Made by a program: the position numbers and the translations under genes. A model generated the notes under the pieces. It saw only the letters and a list, made by a program, of their open reading frames with translations. It made no database searches and had not been told where the DNA came from. Positions 53,459-61,832 of a stretch of 64,000 bases of DNA are shown here, in pieces. The stretch covers positions 65,676 through 129,675 of the forward strand of contig CAZPIC010000002.1 in assembly GCA_964586835.1 (NCBI GenBank), written 5' to 3'. Source of the stretch: CAZLYF01 sp964586835 (GTDB lineage Bacteria; Bacillota; Clostridia; Christensenellales; Aristaeellaceae). Each line of letters opens with the position of its first letter. Within the stretch, counting starts at the first letter, position 1.

Positions 53459-54294
53459 GCCTTGCCCTCCGAGCCTGAGACAGAGATGAGACGGTCGACA
53501 GCGGCGCGCACCGCTTCCCTTGCAGCCCTTCCGTAGAGTTTTGGGTCAAAGCCCTCCGCGTTCACTGCCATCCAGTCGCGGACGGCCTGCGTATAGGCGA
53601 TACGCAGGTCTGTCGCGTAGTTCACCTTGCTGATCCCCTGAGCGATGCACGCTCGGATCGTCGCTGTGGGCACGCCGGAACCGCCGTGCAGCACGAGGGG
53701 CACCTCGAGCAGGGCACGGATCCTCCCCAGCAAAGAAAGGTCCAGCTTTGGCGCCCCCTTATAGACGCCATGGGCTGTGCCAATCGCCACTGCAAGCGAG
53801 GACACCCCCGTGAGCCTGACGAACTCCTCAGCCTGCTCCGGATCAGCCAACATGGTGTCCGATGACAGCTCATCCTCCTTTCCCCCCACCGTTCCCAGCT
53901 CAGCTTCGACCGGAACGCCCCCCGCTATGAGGACGGCCTCCTTCGAAAGAGCCAGGTTTTCCTCGTAGGGCAGAAGAGACCCATCGATCATGATGGACGT
54001 GTACCCCGCTTGTAGGCAAAGCCGGACAAGATCGAGGTTTGTGGCGTGGTCAAGGTGCAACGCCACGGCGGCCCGGGACAGGCCAGCCAGGGACGCAATC
54101 ATTCCCACAAACGCTGACGCAGGAGCATATTTCAGGGTAGAGGGCGTGGTCTGTACGATGACAGGCGCATTCAGCCCCTCAGCCCCTTCAATGACTGCCT
54201 GCGCCATCTCCAGGTTTTCCACATTGAAAGCACAGACAGCATAGCCGCCCCGATGGGCATCACGCAGCATAGCACCTGGCGAAACCAATGACAT
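53455..54294 (-). CDS. Class II ketose-bisphosphate aldolase (GatY/KbaY type)
   Basis: 279-aa zinc aldolase that splits fructose- or tagatose-1,6-bisphosphate (or a ketose 1-phosphate) to DHAP and an aldehyde. Zinc/active-site blocks: AVALHLDHATNLDLV, GGVPVEAELGTVGGKED, AIGTAHGVYKG, LVLHGGSGVPTATI and KVNYATDLR. GGAGG precedes the ATG by 8 bp. First gene of the minus-strand aldolase-kinase-dehydrogenase trio. Short C-terminal tail of about 30 residues. Confidence 0.93.
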   Translation of the reverse strand: MSLVSPGAMLRDAHRGGYAVCAFNVENLEMAQAVIEGAEGLNAPVIVQTTPSTLKYAPASAFVGMIASLAGLSRAAVALHLDHATNLDLVRLCLQAGYTSIMIDGSLLPYEENLALSKEAVLIAGGVPVEAELGTVGGKEDELSSDTMLADPEQAEEFVRLTGVSSLAVAIGTAHGVYKGAPKLDLSLLGRIRALLEVPLVLHGGSGVPTATIRACIAQGISKVNYATDLRIAYTQAVRDWMAVNAEGFDPKLYGRAAREAVRAAVDRLISVSGSEGKA

Positions 54295-54328
54295 ATCACC
54301 AACCTCCAGTCCATTGGGCTTTGATCAG

Positions 54329-54356
54329 ATGATAACCCAAGGGCGCTGAAACACAA
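54329..54356 (-). promoter_or_regulatory. Promoter of the aldolase-kinase-dehydrogenase operon
   Basis: TTGTGT (54351-54356), 16-bp spacer, TATCAT (54329-54334), read on the minus strand. It is 35 bp before the aldolase ATG. Confidence 0.45.
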
Positions 54357-54736
54357 AATACCAGGCATTTCTTGCCAGGCGCGGATGTGTTTCCAACCAC
54401 TTCCTGGCAGGCGGCGTCCAAGCCTCTCGTTGACTTATCCCTATGCAGCGCTGCGAAACGCTCTTCTTCGATCCGCGCGAAACGCTTAACCCAGCTCTTC
54501 TTCAATGCTCCTGGTTTCGATCACTCAACATAAGGTTGTCAACTCCAAAAGTTATCGGATTTCTTCTTTTCTACACAAGCGTCCTCTCTTCTTTCCATCA
54601 CCATCCGAATTTGCAAAAATTTATATGATATCTGCAGTCTCCACTCAGATGTCACCATGATTTTAGCACCTGAACTAAAAGGCGCGCCGCTCTCGATAAT
54701 CGTTTACTGCGTGCAAACCCCATTGGCGTGTTCTTA
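54357..54736. other. Divergent intergenic region
   Basis: About 380 bp between the aldolase promoter and the CutC promoter. AT-richer than its surroundings. No gene recognised; frames here lack ribosome sites. Confidence 0.4.
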
Positions 54737-54764
54737 TGATATAATCGGGTTGTTGAATCAACAA
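54737..54764 (+). promoter_or_regulatory. Extended -10 promoter and adjacent inverted repeat of cutC
   Basis: TGA-TATAAT (core 54740-54745) without a good -35 box. The repeat TTGTTGA-A-TCAACAA (54750-54764) covers the expected start of transcription and may be a repressor site. Confidence 0.55.
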
Positions 54765-54826
54765 AGAAGGGTTTCGTGAGCTGACTCGTCTGAAACACCA
54801 TGACTACGTGCCATAAGGAGAAAGCC

Positions 54827-55582
54827 ATGGAAAAACATGTCTTGATCGAGGTCTGTTGCGGATCCGCGGACGATGTTATTGAAGCCAGCCGAGGAGGAGC
54901 CGACCGTGTGGAGCTGAACTCCAGCCTTTTCCACGGCGGGTTAACCCCTACTCTGGGAACCCTGCGCACAGCGTTAGCCCACGCGCCACTTCCGGTGATG
55001 GCAATGGTCCGGCCCAGGCAAGGCGGTTTTTGCTATACGGAAGTTGAATTTGAAACCGCTCTCGCCGATGCCCGCGAGCTTGTAAAAAACGGTGTTTCCG
55101 GTCTTGTCTTTGGCTTCCTTCATCCCGATGGGACTGTTGACGAACATCGTTGCCGCAAGATCATCACGATCGCTAAAGATGCGGGGAAGGAGACTGTTTT
55201 TCACCGCGCAATAGACGTCACACCGGATTGGAAACAGGCGTTAGACACACTGATCAGCTTGAATGTTGACCGTGTGCTAACCAGCGGCCAAGAGCCGGAT
55301 GTGTTCTTTGCCCTGGATACCATTCAGGCGATGGTTTCATTTGCCGGCGATGCCATTCAGATTTTGCCAGGCGCCGGCGTTACGCTGCGCAATGCCACCA
55401 GGATCGTCGAATACACCGGATGCTCTCAACTGCATATCGTACGGCACAGACCTCAGACCGATGCCTCGACCGCCAATAACCGAGATATTTTCTACGGTGG
55501 GGCGCTGTACCCGCCAGAAGATACGTATGATGTGATCGATGGAGATTATATCAGGAATGTAGTTGCACGGTTGAGGCGCTGA
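54827..55582 (+). CDS. cutC: CutC-family protein
   Basis: 251-aa TIM-barrel protein; start MEKHVLIEVCCGS with AAGGAG six bases upstream. Family signatures: GADRVELNSSLFHGGLTPTLGTL, MVRPRQGGFCYTEVE, GFLHPDGTVDE, TFHRAIDVTPD-like VFHRAIDVTPDW, DRVLTSGQEP, and LPGAGVTLRNA. CutC was first linked to copper homeostasis; its real reaction is unsettled. It stands alone next to the sugar cluster, with its own promoter. Confidence 0.93.
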   Translation: MEKHVLIEVCCGSADDVIEASRGGADRVELNSSLFHGGLTPTLGTLRTALAHAPLPVMAMVRPRQGGFCYTEVEFETALADARELVKNGVSGLVFGFLHPDGTVDEHRCRKIITIAKDAGKETVFHRAIDVTPDWKQALDTLISLNVDRVLTSGQEPDVFFALDTIQAMVSFAGDAIQILPGAGVTLRNATRIVEYTGCSQLHIVRHRPQTDASTANNRDIFYGGALYPPEDTYDVIDGDYIRNVVARLRR

Positions 55583-55801
55583 ACATAGGGGAAGCAAGAA
55601 TCAAGGGTTGTTGAAAAGACCCACCCTAGCCATTCCATCACCCTGTTGGCTATTTGGATTCAGTCGTTCCTATTTGGATCGCTACGGTGGGATACCACGG
55701 CGCTTATCCGCCAAGCACGCGGAGGAAACTGTTTTATCGCGGTAAATACAAGATAGCGATGATTGGTATCAGCGCCGAATCGCCCCTCATTATGATTCCA
55801 C

Positions 55802-57187
55802 TCATGGTTCGTTGGACGCTCGTCTGCATGCTTTGTGTCCTGCATCTCCAAGAAGCCTATAACCCTCGCCTCGTTTTACTGTCGACGAGCCATGTTCAGC
55901 TGGCCCAATATCACTAAAAGCAGTCTCATCAGCAAACAATATCTGTTGTTCATTCACGTTTACAAGCCAGCCGCCATCCGGAGAACGGCCGATTAACCAA
56001 ACATCATTGAAATCTTTATCCAATGAAAGGGTAATGTCTGGCATAACCATCTCAAGGTGCTGTGATTCATTTTCTGAAAACGAATAAGAAGGAAAACCAG
56101 AGATAATTTCTTCAATATCCTTCCCGAATGAGAGTTCTCTGCTAAGGAACCATCCGGAAAGCCCTAATTCTTTACTTCCGAATTGCAAATGGACCCATTC
56201 TCCCTTTGCTTCAATTATCTGGCCAACCGCCCTTGAATAACATATGGCTATCAATCGACCATCAGGCGAATCATACATCTTTGAGTTATCGGTCTTGGTG
56301 CAAGCCAAGCCTTCAGCATTTAACATAGGTATAGCATCCGCAATCGTTCTTGGTATCTGGTTAAAATTTACTTCTTCCAAGGTTGATGCAAAAACCGGAT
56401 AACCGTAATGATAGTTTATGTTATTCTGACCGCTGCTCCCGAATGTAATATCCTCTATCGATTTCTCATGAATGTTGAATATCTCTCCGCCGTTATTGAC
56501 ACCCTTCATTCTCCAAATACCGTCCGAATCACAATGCAGGAAAACATCCACCTCATCAGTATACAACTCTAAGGAGTCGTTATAAGAGTGAGTGGCATTC
56601 AAATGTAGCTCAGCTTTTTGAGGAGTCAAAGCTGATATCTGTGTGTATTCTGACCCATTCCAATGCGCGATGCGCAGACTTTGGAGCTCTTCCGCCCCCT
56701 GTGCAATCCCAACCAAATAATCCGGATAGGCAATGAGCGTATTCCATGTCATGCTTTCATCCAACATGAATTCCGCACTTCCAGACATTGCAACATTCGA
56801 AAAAACAAAGCCTGCACCGTGAGAAGCAACTTCATAAGACGGTATAGATGAAATCACTTCAACAGCATCTTCTGAAAGTGGTATAGTAACCCATTCGGTT
56901 ACTTCCCATGGAATCCTGTCTCCCTTTTTCAACGGACTCAGGAAAGCATAAAGGCTTTTTAACTCCAGTTGACCTTCGATCAAGCGAAACAACCCGATAT
57001 CACAATTCATCGCAATTTCATCTTGCCACTTTCCACTGCCATATTTGTCAATCCGCCAGATTGCCCAATCGGGGAACTCCTGGATAACGGCAATCTGTAA
57101 TTCCTCATCTGAGAACTTTTCTGCTGAAGCAGGGTGGCAAATCAGCATCAAACCCATTAACATGACCACAATGAAACTTCGTCTCAT
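55802..57187 (-). CDS. Secreted protein of unknown function
   Basis: 461 aa. Start MRRSFIVVMLMGLML with GGAGG six bases upstream. Signal peptide ends near HPASA; a cysteine is present but the residue before it does not fit a lipobox. The middle part (about 150-250) is beta-rich. Around 320-380 there is a stretch with MYDSPDG...GEWVHLQFG...GLSGWFLSREL that looks like a bacterial SH3-like domain. No enzyme motif seen. The gene is clearly more AT-rich than the others in the window, so it may have been acquired. Flanked by decayed transposase pieces. Confidence 0.75.
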   Translation of the reverse strand: MRRSFIVVMLMGLMLICHPASAEKFSDEELQIAVIQEFPDWAIWRIDKYGSGKWQDEIAMNCDIGLFRLIEGQLELKSLYAFLSPLKKGDRIPWEVTEWVTIPLSEDAVEVISSIPSYEVASHGAGFVFSNVAMSGSAEFMLDESMTWNTLIAYPDYLVGIAQGAEELQSLRIAHWNGSEYTQISALTPQKAELHLNATHSYNDSLELYTDEVDVFLHCDSDGIWRMKGVNNGGEIFNIHEKSIEDITFGSSGQNNINYHYGYPVFASTLEEVNFNQIPRTIADAIPMLNAEGLACTKTDNSKMYDSPDGRLIAICYSRAVGQIIEAKGEWVHLQFGSKELGLSGWFLSRELSFGKDIEEIISGFPSYSFSENESQHLEMVMPDITLSLDKDFNDVWLIGRSPDGGWLVNVNEQQILFADETAFSDIGPAEHGSSTVKRGEGYRLLGDAGHKACRRASNEP

Positions 57188-57300
57188 AGAGGACCTCCAA
57201 TGATCATTCTCCCGACTAAACCTTGTCATGTTCCCTCCGCATATTTCGTATGCATGTCACTGAGGTAGTTGTTGCTTTTCCCTGGATTCAATTGTAATGT

Positions 57301-57545
57301 TTACAAATACGAGCGCACATGGTGTTCCATCCCCTTCTCGCTGCGTGAGCTGGGGAAGGTGCCGCTGTTCCACTTCATATCAATGTTCAGGAGTTCATCC
57401 GAATTGTACGCCGGCGCAAAAGGCGACAGGAAGAAGGCCGCGATCTTGTCCTTGTGCTTCTCCAGCCAGGCGCGCACTTTCTTTGGGTGAAGCACTGCGG
57501 ATCTTACAGAATATGATGTACCTTTTCAAGCTATGCATCATCCGA
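57301..57545 (-). pseudogene. IS630-family transposase, C-terminal remnant
   Basis: The reading LHPKKVRAWLEKHKDKIA, followed by FFLSPFAPAYNSDELLNIDMK and the SRSEKGMEHHVRSYL end, is the C-terminal part of an IS630-type transposase (catalytic E in NSDELLN). The part upstream of 57495 continues only after frameshifts, with TAA in place of the expected DNLR codons. A decayed fragment, not functional. Confidence 0.75.
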
Positions 57546-57897
57546 GTCCATTTCGCTGTTTCTGCTTTCCGTCTTCCAAGTGCAGTGGGCCTCATGCGAC
57601 CGTCTGTTCCAAGCTGCGCAACAGTATCAATCGGATACCACCTGAAGGCTTAAGACTTATTCTCTCGATTGAATCATTCCCCGATCGCGTCTTTGAGTAA
57701 GCCAAATAAGTTGAACCCTGCCGGCCTAGCCTTTCGTGTTCCTTGGACCAGGCGCTTTTTGCCAGGCTGTGTGCATCAATTCCAGCTTTTTTGTAGGATC
57801 CTGTCCAGCGCCATCCCCTTCATAATGATCCATCACACCACGCAGGACAACCCGACCCATCGGCCCCCTCATGGCGAATGTTGTCCATCTTCTGGAT
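57546..57897. other. Gap between transposase remnants
   Basis: Low-coding stretch with no recognised gene. It might hold further decayed insertion-sequence DNA, but no alignment could be made by eye. Confidence 0.35.
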
Positions 57898-58075
57898 TCA
57901 AACCCATTTGGCTGCATGTCGCTGTTTGTGCCGAACGCCACAGTCGGCGTCAATCCACTCCTTGATCTGTGCCTTGAAGGGCTCCAACCGGGATGATGTG
58001 CATTCCTCCGACAGCAGTACGTTGGGTGAAAAGACGATCTGTTTTAGACTCTTTCTGACGGTTCTCTCGTCGACC
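57898..58075 (-). pseudogene. IS21-family transposase (IstA) remnant
   Basis: Translated on the minus strand the stretch reads DERTVRKSL, then SSRLEPFKAQIKEWIDADC and RHKQRHAAKWV, ending in TGA. This matches the helix-turn-helix end and the SKLDPFKPxIDEWL...KQRHTAKRV region of IstA. Both ends are missing. No IstB partner or terminal inverted repeats seen. Confidence 0.7.
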
Positions 58076-58371
58076 ACAGACTAAAGAGCAATCTGCCCGA
58101 TATATCATCTGGAATCGTATGCTTCTTTGGTACCCTTGATTCGAGACGCGCTGAGTCGTTCAATTGTCCCGTTCTCATCATGACTTCCCTGAGCATTCCT
58201 CATGGTGATTTCCGGGTTTTACCGGTGCTCTTTTCCGGAAATTTCTCCTTGCCTTAAACACCCCTTCCTGCAACCACAACAGCATGGCGTCTTTCATTCC
58301 TTTTTCATTACAACACTAACATGAAGCTTTCAGGCTGCAAAACACGCCTTGAGGGGGAGGATCCTCTGAAT
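58076..58371. other. Intergenic, nothing recognised
   Basis: About 300 bp between the IstA remnant and the tRNA terminator. No gene, repeat or clear signal. Confidence 0.35.
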
Positions 58372-58410
58372 TAAAAAACAACCCCTTGAAACCGCAGTGT
58401 TTTCAAGGGG
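58372..58410 (-). terminator. Intrinsic terminator of the tRNA-Gln/tRNA-Glu unit
   Basis: Stem CCCCTTGAAA/TTTCAAGGGG with a 9-base loop, followed on the minus strand by TTGTTTTTT. Confidence 0.85.
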
Positions 58411-58417
58411 TCTCTTC

Positions 58418-58493
58418 TGGTACCTCCGACGGGATTCGAACCCGTGTTGCCGCCTTGAGAGGGCGGTGTCCTAGGCCTCTAGACCACGGAGGC
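58418..58493 (-). tRNA. tRNA-Glu (anticodon CTC)
   Basis: 76 nt with encoded CCA (58418-58420 in complement). Anticodon stem CCGCC/GGCGG with loop CTCTCAA, anticodon CTC, reading GAG. T-arm ACGGGTTCGAATCCCGT. Pair 1-72 is a G-T wobble. It directly abuts tRNA-Gln. Confidence 0.94.
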
Positions 58494-58567
58494 TGGCTGG
58501 GGAACTAGGATTTGAACCTAGACTATACGAGTCAGAGTCGTAGGTGCTACCGTTACACCATTCCCCA
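58494..58567 (-). tRNA. tRNA-Gln (anticodon CTG)
   Basis: 74 nt with encoded CCA. Acceptor TGGGGAA/TTCCCCA; anticodon loop CTCTGAC gives CTG, reading CAG. T-arm CTAGGTTCAAATCCTAG. First in a two-tRNA transcript with tRNA-Glu; no bases separate the two. Confidence 0.94.
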
Positions 58568-58601
58568 CCGTTTCCCGGCCAAATAGCCGACTACGCGGCG
58601 G

Positions 58602-58630
58602 ATTATATCGAAGGCGCCAGGCCTTGTCAA
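58602..58630 (-). promoter_or_regulatory. Consensus promoter of the tRNA pair
   Basis: TTGACA (58625-58630), 17-bp spacer, TATAAT (58602-58607), read on the minus strand; perfect consensus. Divergent from the rplU promoter. Confidence 0.9.
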
Positions 58631-58653
58631 GCGCATTTTGGGCGCATTGCGCC

Positions 58654-58682
58654 TTGACTTTGGCTCTTCTTTGTGGTACTTT
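58654..58682 (+). promoter_or_regulatory. Promoter of rplU-prp-rpmA
   Basis: TTGACT (58654-58659), 17-bp spacer, TACTTT (58677-58682). A leader of about 95 nt follows; an L21-type leader structure is possible but not resolved by eye. Confidence 0.6.
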
Positions 58683-58782
58683 TTACCGTGGCCGCTCGGG
58701 AAAGGCTTTAAAAGCGGGATTCGCTGCCTTGTGGCCCTGTGCCATTTGCTCCCGGCGAGTATTGGTTCCGGAGGTGCTGCGA

Positions 58783-59088
58783 GTGTACGCGATCATTGCT
58801 ACCGGCGGCAAACAATACCGAGTCTCCCAGGGTGACATCATCTATGTGGAAAAACTCAGCGCCCAAGTTGATGAATCCGTCTCTTTTCCCGTCCTCATGC
58901 TCAGCGGAGGTGAAACCAGTGTCGGTACACCTTTTGTCGAAGGCGCGGAGGTGACAGCGAAGGTTCTCCAGCATGGCCGTGGCAAGAAGATTGTGATCTT
59001 CAAGTACAAAAGCAAGAAGAACTACAGGAAAAAGGCCGGCCATCGCCAGCCTTTCACCAAGCTCGAAATCACCGCTGTATCACACTAA
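58783..59088 (+). CDS. rplU: Ribosomal protein L21
   Basis: 101-aa 50S protein. GTG start with GGAGGT seven bases upstream; the first residues VYAIIATGGKQYRVSQGD match the family start (MYAII). Conserved C-terminal KIVIFKYKSKKNYRKKAGHRQPFT. First of the usual Firmicute trio with Prp and L27. Confidence 0.97.
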   Translation: MYAIIATGGKQYRVSQGDIIYVEKLSAQVDESVSFPVLMLSGGETSVGTPFVEGAEVTAKVLQHGRGKKIVIFKYKSKKNYRKKAGHRQPFTKLEITAVSH

Positions 59089-59089
59089 G

Positions 59090-59440
59090 GTGTCCGACAT
59101 CTTTATCCTGACAGCAGCGGACGGACAGTGCTGTGGCTATGAAATCCTGGGACATGCTGGATTTGCGAAGGCAGGGCAGGATATTGTCTGCGCAGCGCTC
59201 TCCTTCCTCTCCATCACCTGCGCCAACGCCCTTGAAAGCGTTGCGGGGATCGTACCTGGCATCACACAGGCGGAGGGTCGACTACAGGTCGTCGTTCCCC
59301 CATCAAAAAGCAACCATGACGCGCGCGTGATTTTCAGATTGTTCTGCCAGGGTGCACGCGATCTGCAGCAATCCTACCCAGACCATGTCCGAGTCATCGA
59401 CTCGTGTTTGTTCAAGGAAACGGAGGAAGAATTGCCATGA
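59090..59440 (+). CDS. prp: Ribosomal-processing cysteine protease Prp
   Basis: 116-aa protease that removes the N-terminal extension of L27 in Firmicutes. Catalytic H22 in GHAGFAKAGQD and C34 in DIVCAALSFL. GTG start directly after the rplU stop; the 3' end overlaps rpmA (ATGA). L27 in this window has the matching cleavage motif. Confidence 0.95.
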   Translation: MSDIFILTAADGQCCGYEILGHAGFAKAGQDIVCAALSFLSITCANALESVAGIVPGITQAEGRLQVVVPPSKSNHDARVIFRLFCQGARDLQQSYPDHVRVIDSCLFKETEEELP

Positions 59441-59748
59441 TCATTTTAAATCTCCAGCTGTTTGCCCATAAAAAGGGCGTTGGATCCAGCCGTAACGGGC
59501 GCGACAGTGCAGGTCGGCGCCTTGGCCCCAAACGTGCTGACGGACAGTTCGTCCTGGCGGGCAACATCCTCGTACGCCAGCGCGGCACTAAGCTTCACCC
59601 CGGGATCAATGTCGGCATCGGTCGCGATGACACCTTGTTTGCAAAGGCGGACGGCTTAGTCCGTTTCGAGCATTACGGCAAGTTCAGAAAGAAGGTCAGT
59701 GTCTATCCCACGCAGGAACAACAGTCTGCTCCGGCAGCTCATCCATAA
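59437..59748 (+). CDS. rpmA: Ribosomal protein L27 (with cleavable N-terminus)
   Basis: 103-aa precursor. N-terminal MIILNLQLFA precedes HKKGVGSSRNGRDS; Prp is expected to cut between A10 and H11. Standard body GRRLGPKRADGQFVLAGNILVRQRGTK follows. C-terminal tail of about 15 residues is longer than usual (PTQEQQSAPAAHP). Confidence 0.97.
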   Translation: MIILNLQLFAHKKGVGSSRNGRDSAGRRLGPKRADGQFVLAGNILVRQRGTKLHPGINVGIGRDDTLFAKADGLVRFEHYGKFRKKVSVYPTQEQQSAPAAHP

Positions 59749-59763
59749 CGCTCTTTCAAGCAC

Positions 59764-59796
59764 GAAAGCCCGCGTTTGCACGCAGGCTTTTTTTTG
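59764..59796 (+). terminator. Intrinsic terminator after rpmA
   Basis: Stem GAAAGCCcGCG/CGCaGGCTTT with one mismatch and a TTTGCA loop, followed by eight T residues. Confidence 0.85.
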
Positions 59797-59828
59797 CTGA
59801 ATTCGGGAAAATTCATCCTATCCGCTCC

Positions 59829-59857
59829 TTCATCCTCTGCGCAATTTGTTGTATACT
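59829..59857 (+). promoter_or_regulatory. Promoter of cdaA-cdaR
   Basis: TTCATC (59829-59834), 17-bp spacer, TATACT (59852-59857). The -35 is weak; TTG of the -10 flank (TTGTATACT) helps. 34 bp before the TTG start. Confidence 0.5.
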
Positions 59858-59890
59858 ATCAGCACCGGTACAGAAAGAGAGGAGCGCATT

Positions 59891-60760
59891 TTGGATTCGT
59901 TCAGCGACCAGGCAGATAGGTTTTTGTGGAACATCTTTAACCGTCCTGAACCCAAGGACCTGATCGATATCCTGATTGTCGCCTACTTGCTGTACAAACT
60001 GCTTATGCTTACGCGCGAAACACGTGCAAGTCAGGTGATCAAGGGCTTCGGTCTTCTGATCATTGCCAGCTGGGTCAGCGACTTTGTGGGACTCGCAGCG
60101 CTGAACTGGACCTTGATGACCATTGTGAACAATGGCCCGGTAGTGCTCCTGATACTCTTTCAGCCGGAGCTTCGTCGCGCCCTGGAACAGCTGGGCCGGG
60201 GAACAAAAATCGAAAGGCTGCAGCAAAACACTGATGAAGGCAGCCGCATTGTCAGCGAGATCACGCAAAGCCTGCTCAGCCTTTCACGCAGGCGCGTCGG
60301 TGCGCTGATCGTATTTGAGCGAAGAACCGGCCTAAAGGACTTCGTCGATACAGGCCACATCGTCGATGCTGTCATCACTGCCCCATTGCTGATCAGCATC
60401 TTTGAGCCCAATACGCCCCTTCATGATGGGGCCGTAATCATCCAAAAAAACCGGATCATCGCTGCGGCCTGCGTCCTAACCCTGAGCGATTCGGGCGCCA
60501 TCGCACGCGATTTAGGTACGCGACACAGGGCCGGCCTCGGTATTTCTGAAAGCACGGACGCTCTCGTTCTCATCGTTTCCGAAGAAACCGGCATCATTAG
60601 CATGGCTCAGGGAGGGAAACTGACAAGGCATCTTGACAATGAAGCGCTAGCCCGGATCTTGCATCAGCTGTACCAGCCCTCAGAATCAGCGTTCAGCCAA
60701 ATCCGGGACGCTGCCAAGGCATGGTTCTCCGCATGGAAGGGACGCAGAGATGGCCGCTAA
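59891..60760 (+). CDS. cdaA: Diadenylate cyclase CdaA
   Basis: 289-aa membrane enzyme making c-di-AMP from two ATP. Three transmembrane helices (about 24-40, 50-68, 72-90), then the DAC domain with D179-G180-A181 (LHDGAVII) and R211-H212-R213 (GTRHRAGLGISE). TTG start chosen because AGGAG lies six bases before it, and LDSFSDQ is the usual N-terminal length. Overlaps cdaR by 11 bp. Controls osmolyte and potassium homeostasis in Firmicutes. Confidence 0.96.
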   Translation: MDSFSDQADRFLWNIFNRPEPKDLIDILIVAYLLYKLLMLTRETRASQVIKGFGLLIIASWVSDFVGLAALNWTLMTIVNNGPVVLLILFQPELRRALEQLGRGTKIERLQQNTDEGSRIVSEITQSLLSLSRRRVGALIVFERRTGLKDFVDTGHIVDAVITAPLLISIFEPNTPLHDGAVIIQKNRIIAAACVLTLSDSGAIARDLGTRHRAGLGISESTDALVLIVSEETGIISMAQGGKLTRHLDNEALARILHQLYQPSESAFSQIRDAAKAWFSAWKGRRDGR

Positions 60761-61832
60761 AGAAGCAAAGACGCCCAACCGCAGGCAGGAATTACCGCTA
60801 CGCACGCTTGTCGTCCGCTTTTTTAGAATGCTCACCTTCCGCTGGGGCTGGAAGCTTGTTTGCCTCCTGCTCTCGCTCCTTCTATGGGGAGGTCTCATCA
60901 GTCAAGACGCCACGCTGACGCGCGAAAAGCGATTTTCGGACGTGCCGGTCAATGTCGTCAACTCAGACACTTTGATCAGAAACGGCCTGATTGTCGTATC
61001 CGGACTTGAAAACATCGGCTTGATTCGCATGCATGCGGATGTGCCCCAGAAATACTATGCAACCGCAATGCCTTCCAATTACAATGTCCGTGTCGACTTG
61101 TCGCGGGTTCTGGCAGCAGGCGCCCAGAAAGTGCCCATCACTTTCACCAATACCACCAACTATGGCACCGTTACCTGGCTGTCCGCGACAGAAATCACGG
61201 TGGAGGTCGAACCCTATGTCACCCGGCGCAGGATCCCTGTGCAGGTTGAGACACAGTCTACACCGCCTGCAGGGTTCTACGCTCCGCCGCCCAGCGTGGA
61301 TCCTCTGTTGGTGACCGTATCAGGCCCCAAATCCGTCTGCGACAGCGTCGCCAGATGCGTCGCTGTCTATAACCTGGCATCCCTTGCCCCTCAGGCAGGC
61401 ACCCAAATCAGTGCGGTTTCCTTTTCTCTGCATGACAGCGAGGGAAACAGGATCAACAACAGCCTTCTGTCTGTGAGCTATGAGTCCGTCCGCCTGGACA
61501 GCCTTGTCATCGAGCAAACCCTCTACCCCATGAAGACAGTGGACATCAATCTGTCGGGGATCCTCTCGGGAGTTCCAGCCAGGGGCTATCACGTCGCCTC
61601 GGTCGTAGCCGACCCTTCGTATCTGTCCGTCGCGGGCAGCACTGAAATGATCCAGTCATTGAAGCTGCTGGATGTTGATGCTTCCATCAACGTGGACGGT
61701 GCCTCGGAGAACGAGATCATCCGACAGGTGAAGGTACTGCCCCCTCAGGGTGCGCAATATATAAGCAGTGAGCTCGTTTATGTAACTGTCTACATCGAAC
61801 CTGTCTACGATGACGCTGTGGACCCCAAATGA
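60750..61832 (+). CDS. cdaR: CdaA regulatory protein CdaR (YbbR domains)
   Basis: 360-aa protein with one N-terminal transmembrane helix (about 36-50) and three or four YbbR repeats outside the membrane (for example SDVPVNVVNSDTLIRNGL, VEVEPYVTRRRIPVQVET, YPMKTVDINLSGILSG). CdaR binds and modulates CdaA. In most Firmicutes glmM follows; here a different gene does. Confidence 0.93.
   Translation: MAAKEAKTPNRRQELPLRTLVVRFFRMLTFRWGWKLVCLLLSLLLWGGLISQDATLTREKRFSDVPVNVVNSDTLIRNGLIVVSGLENIGLIRMHADVPQKYYATAMPSNYNVRVDLSRVLAAGAQKVPITFTNTTNYGTVTWLSATEITVEVEPYVTRRRIPVQVETQSTPPAGFYAPPPSVDPLLVTVSGPKSVCDSVARCVAVYNLASLAPQAGTQISAVSFSLHDSEGNRINNSLLSVSYESVRLDSLVIEQTLYPMKTVDINLSGILSGVPARGYHVASVVADPSYLSVAGSTEMIQSLKLLDVDASINVDGASENEIIRQVKVLPPQGAQYISSELVYVTVYIEPVYDDAVDPK

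Noticed and set aside
58601..58760. Protein-coding extension upstream of rplU
   Set aside because: The frame is open from 58624, but it crosses the rplU promoter; the GTG with GGAGGT and the L21 family start mark the real beginning.
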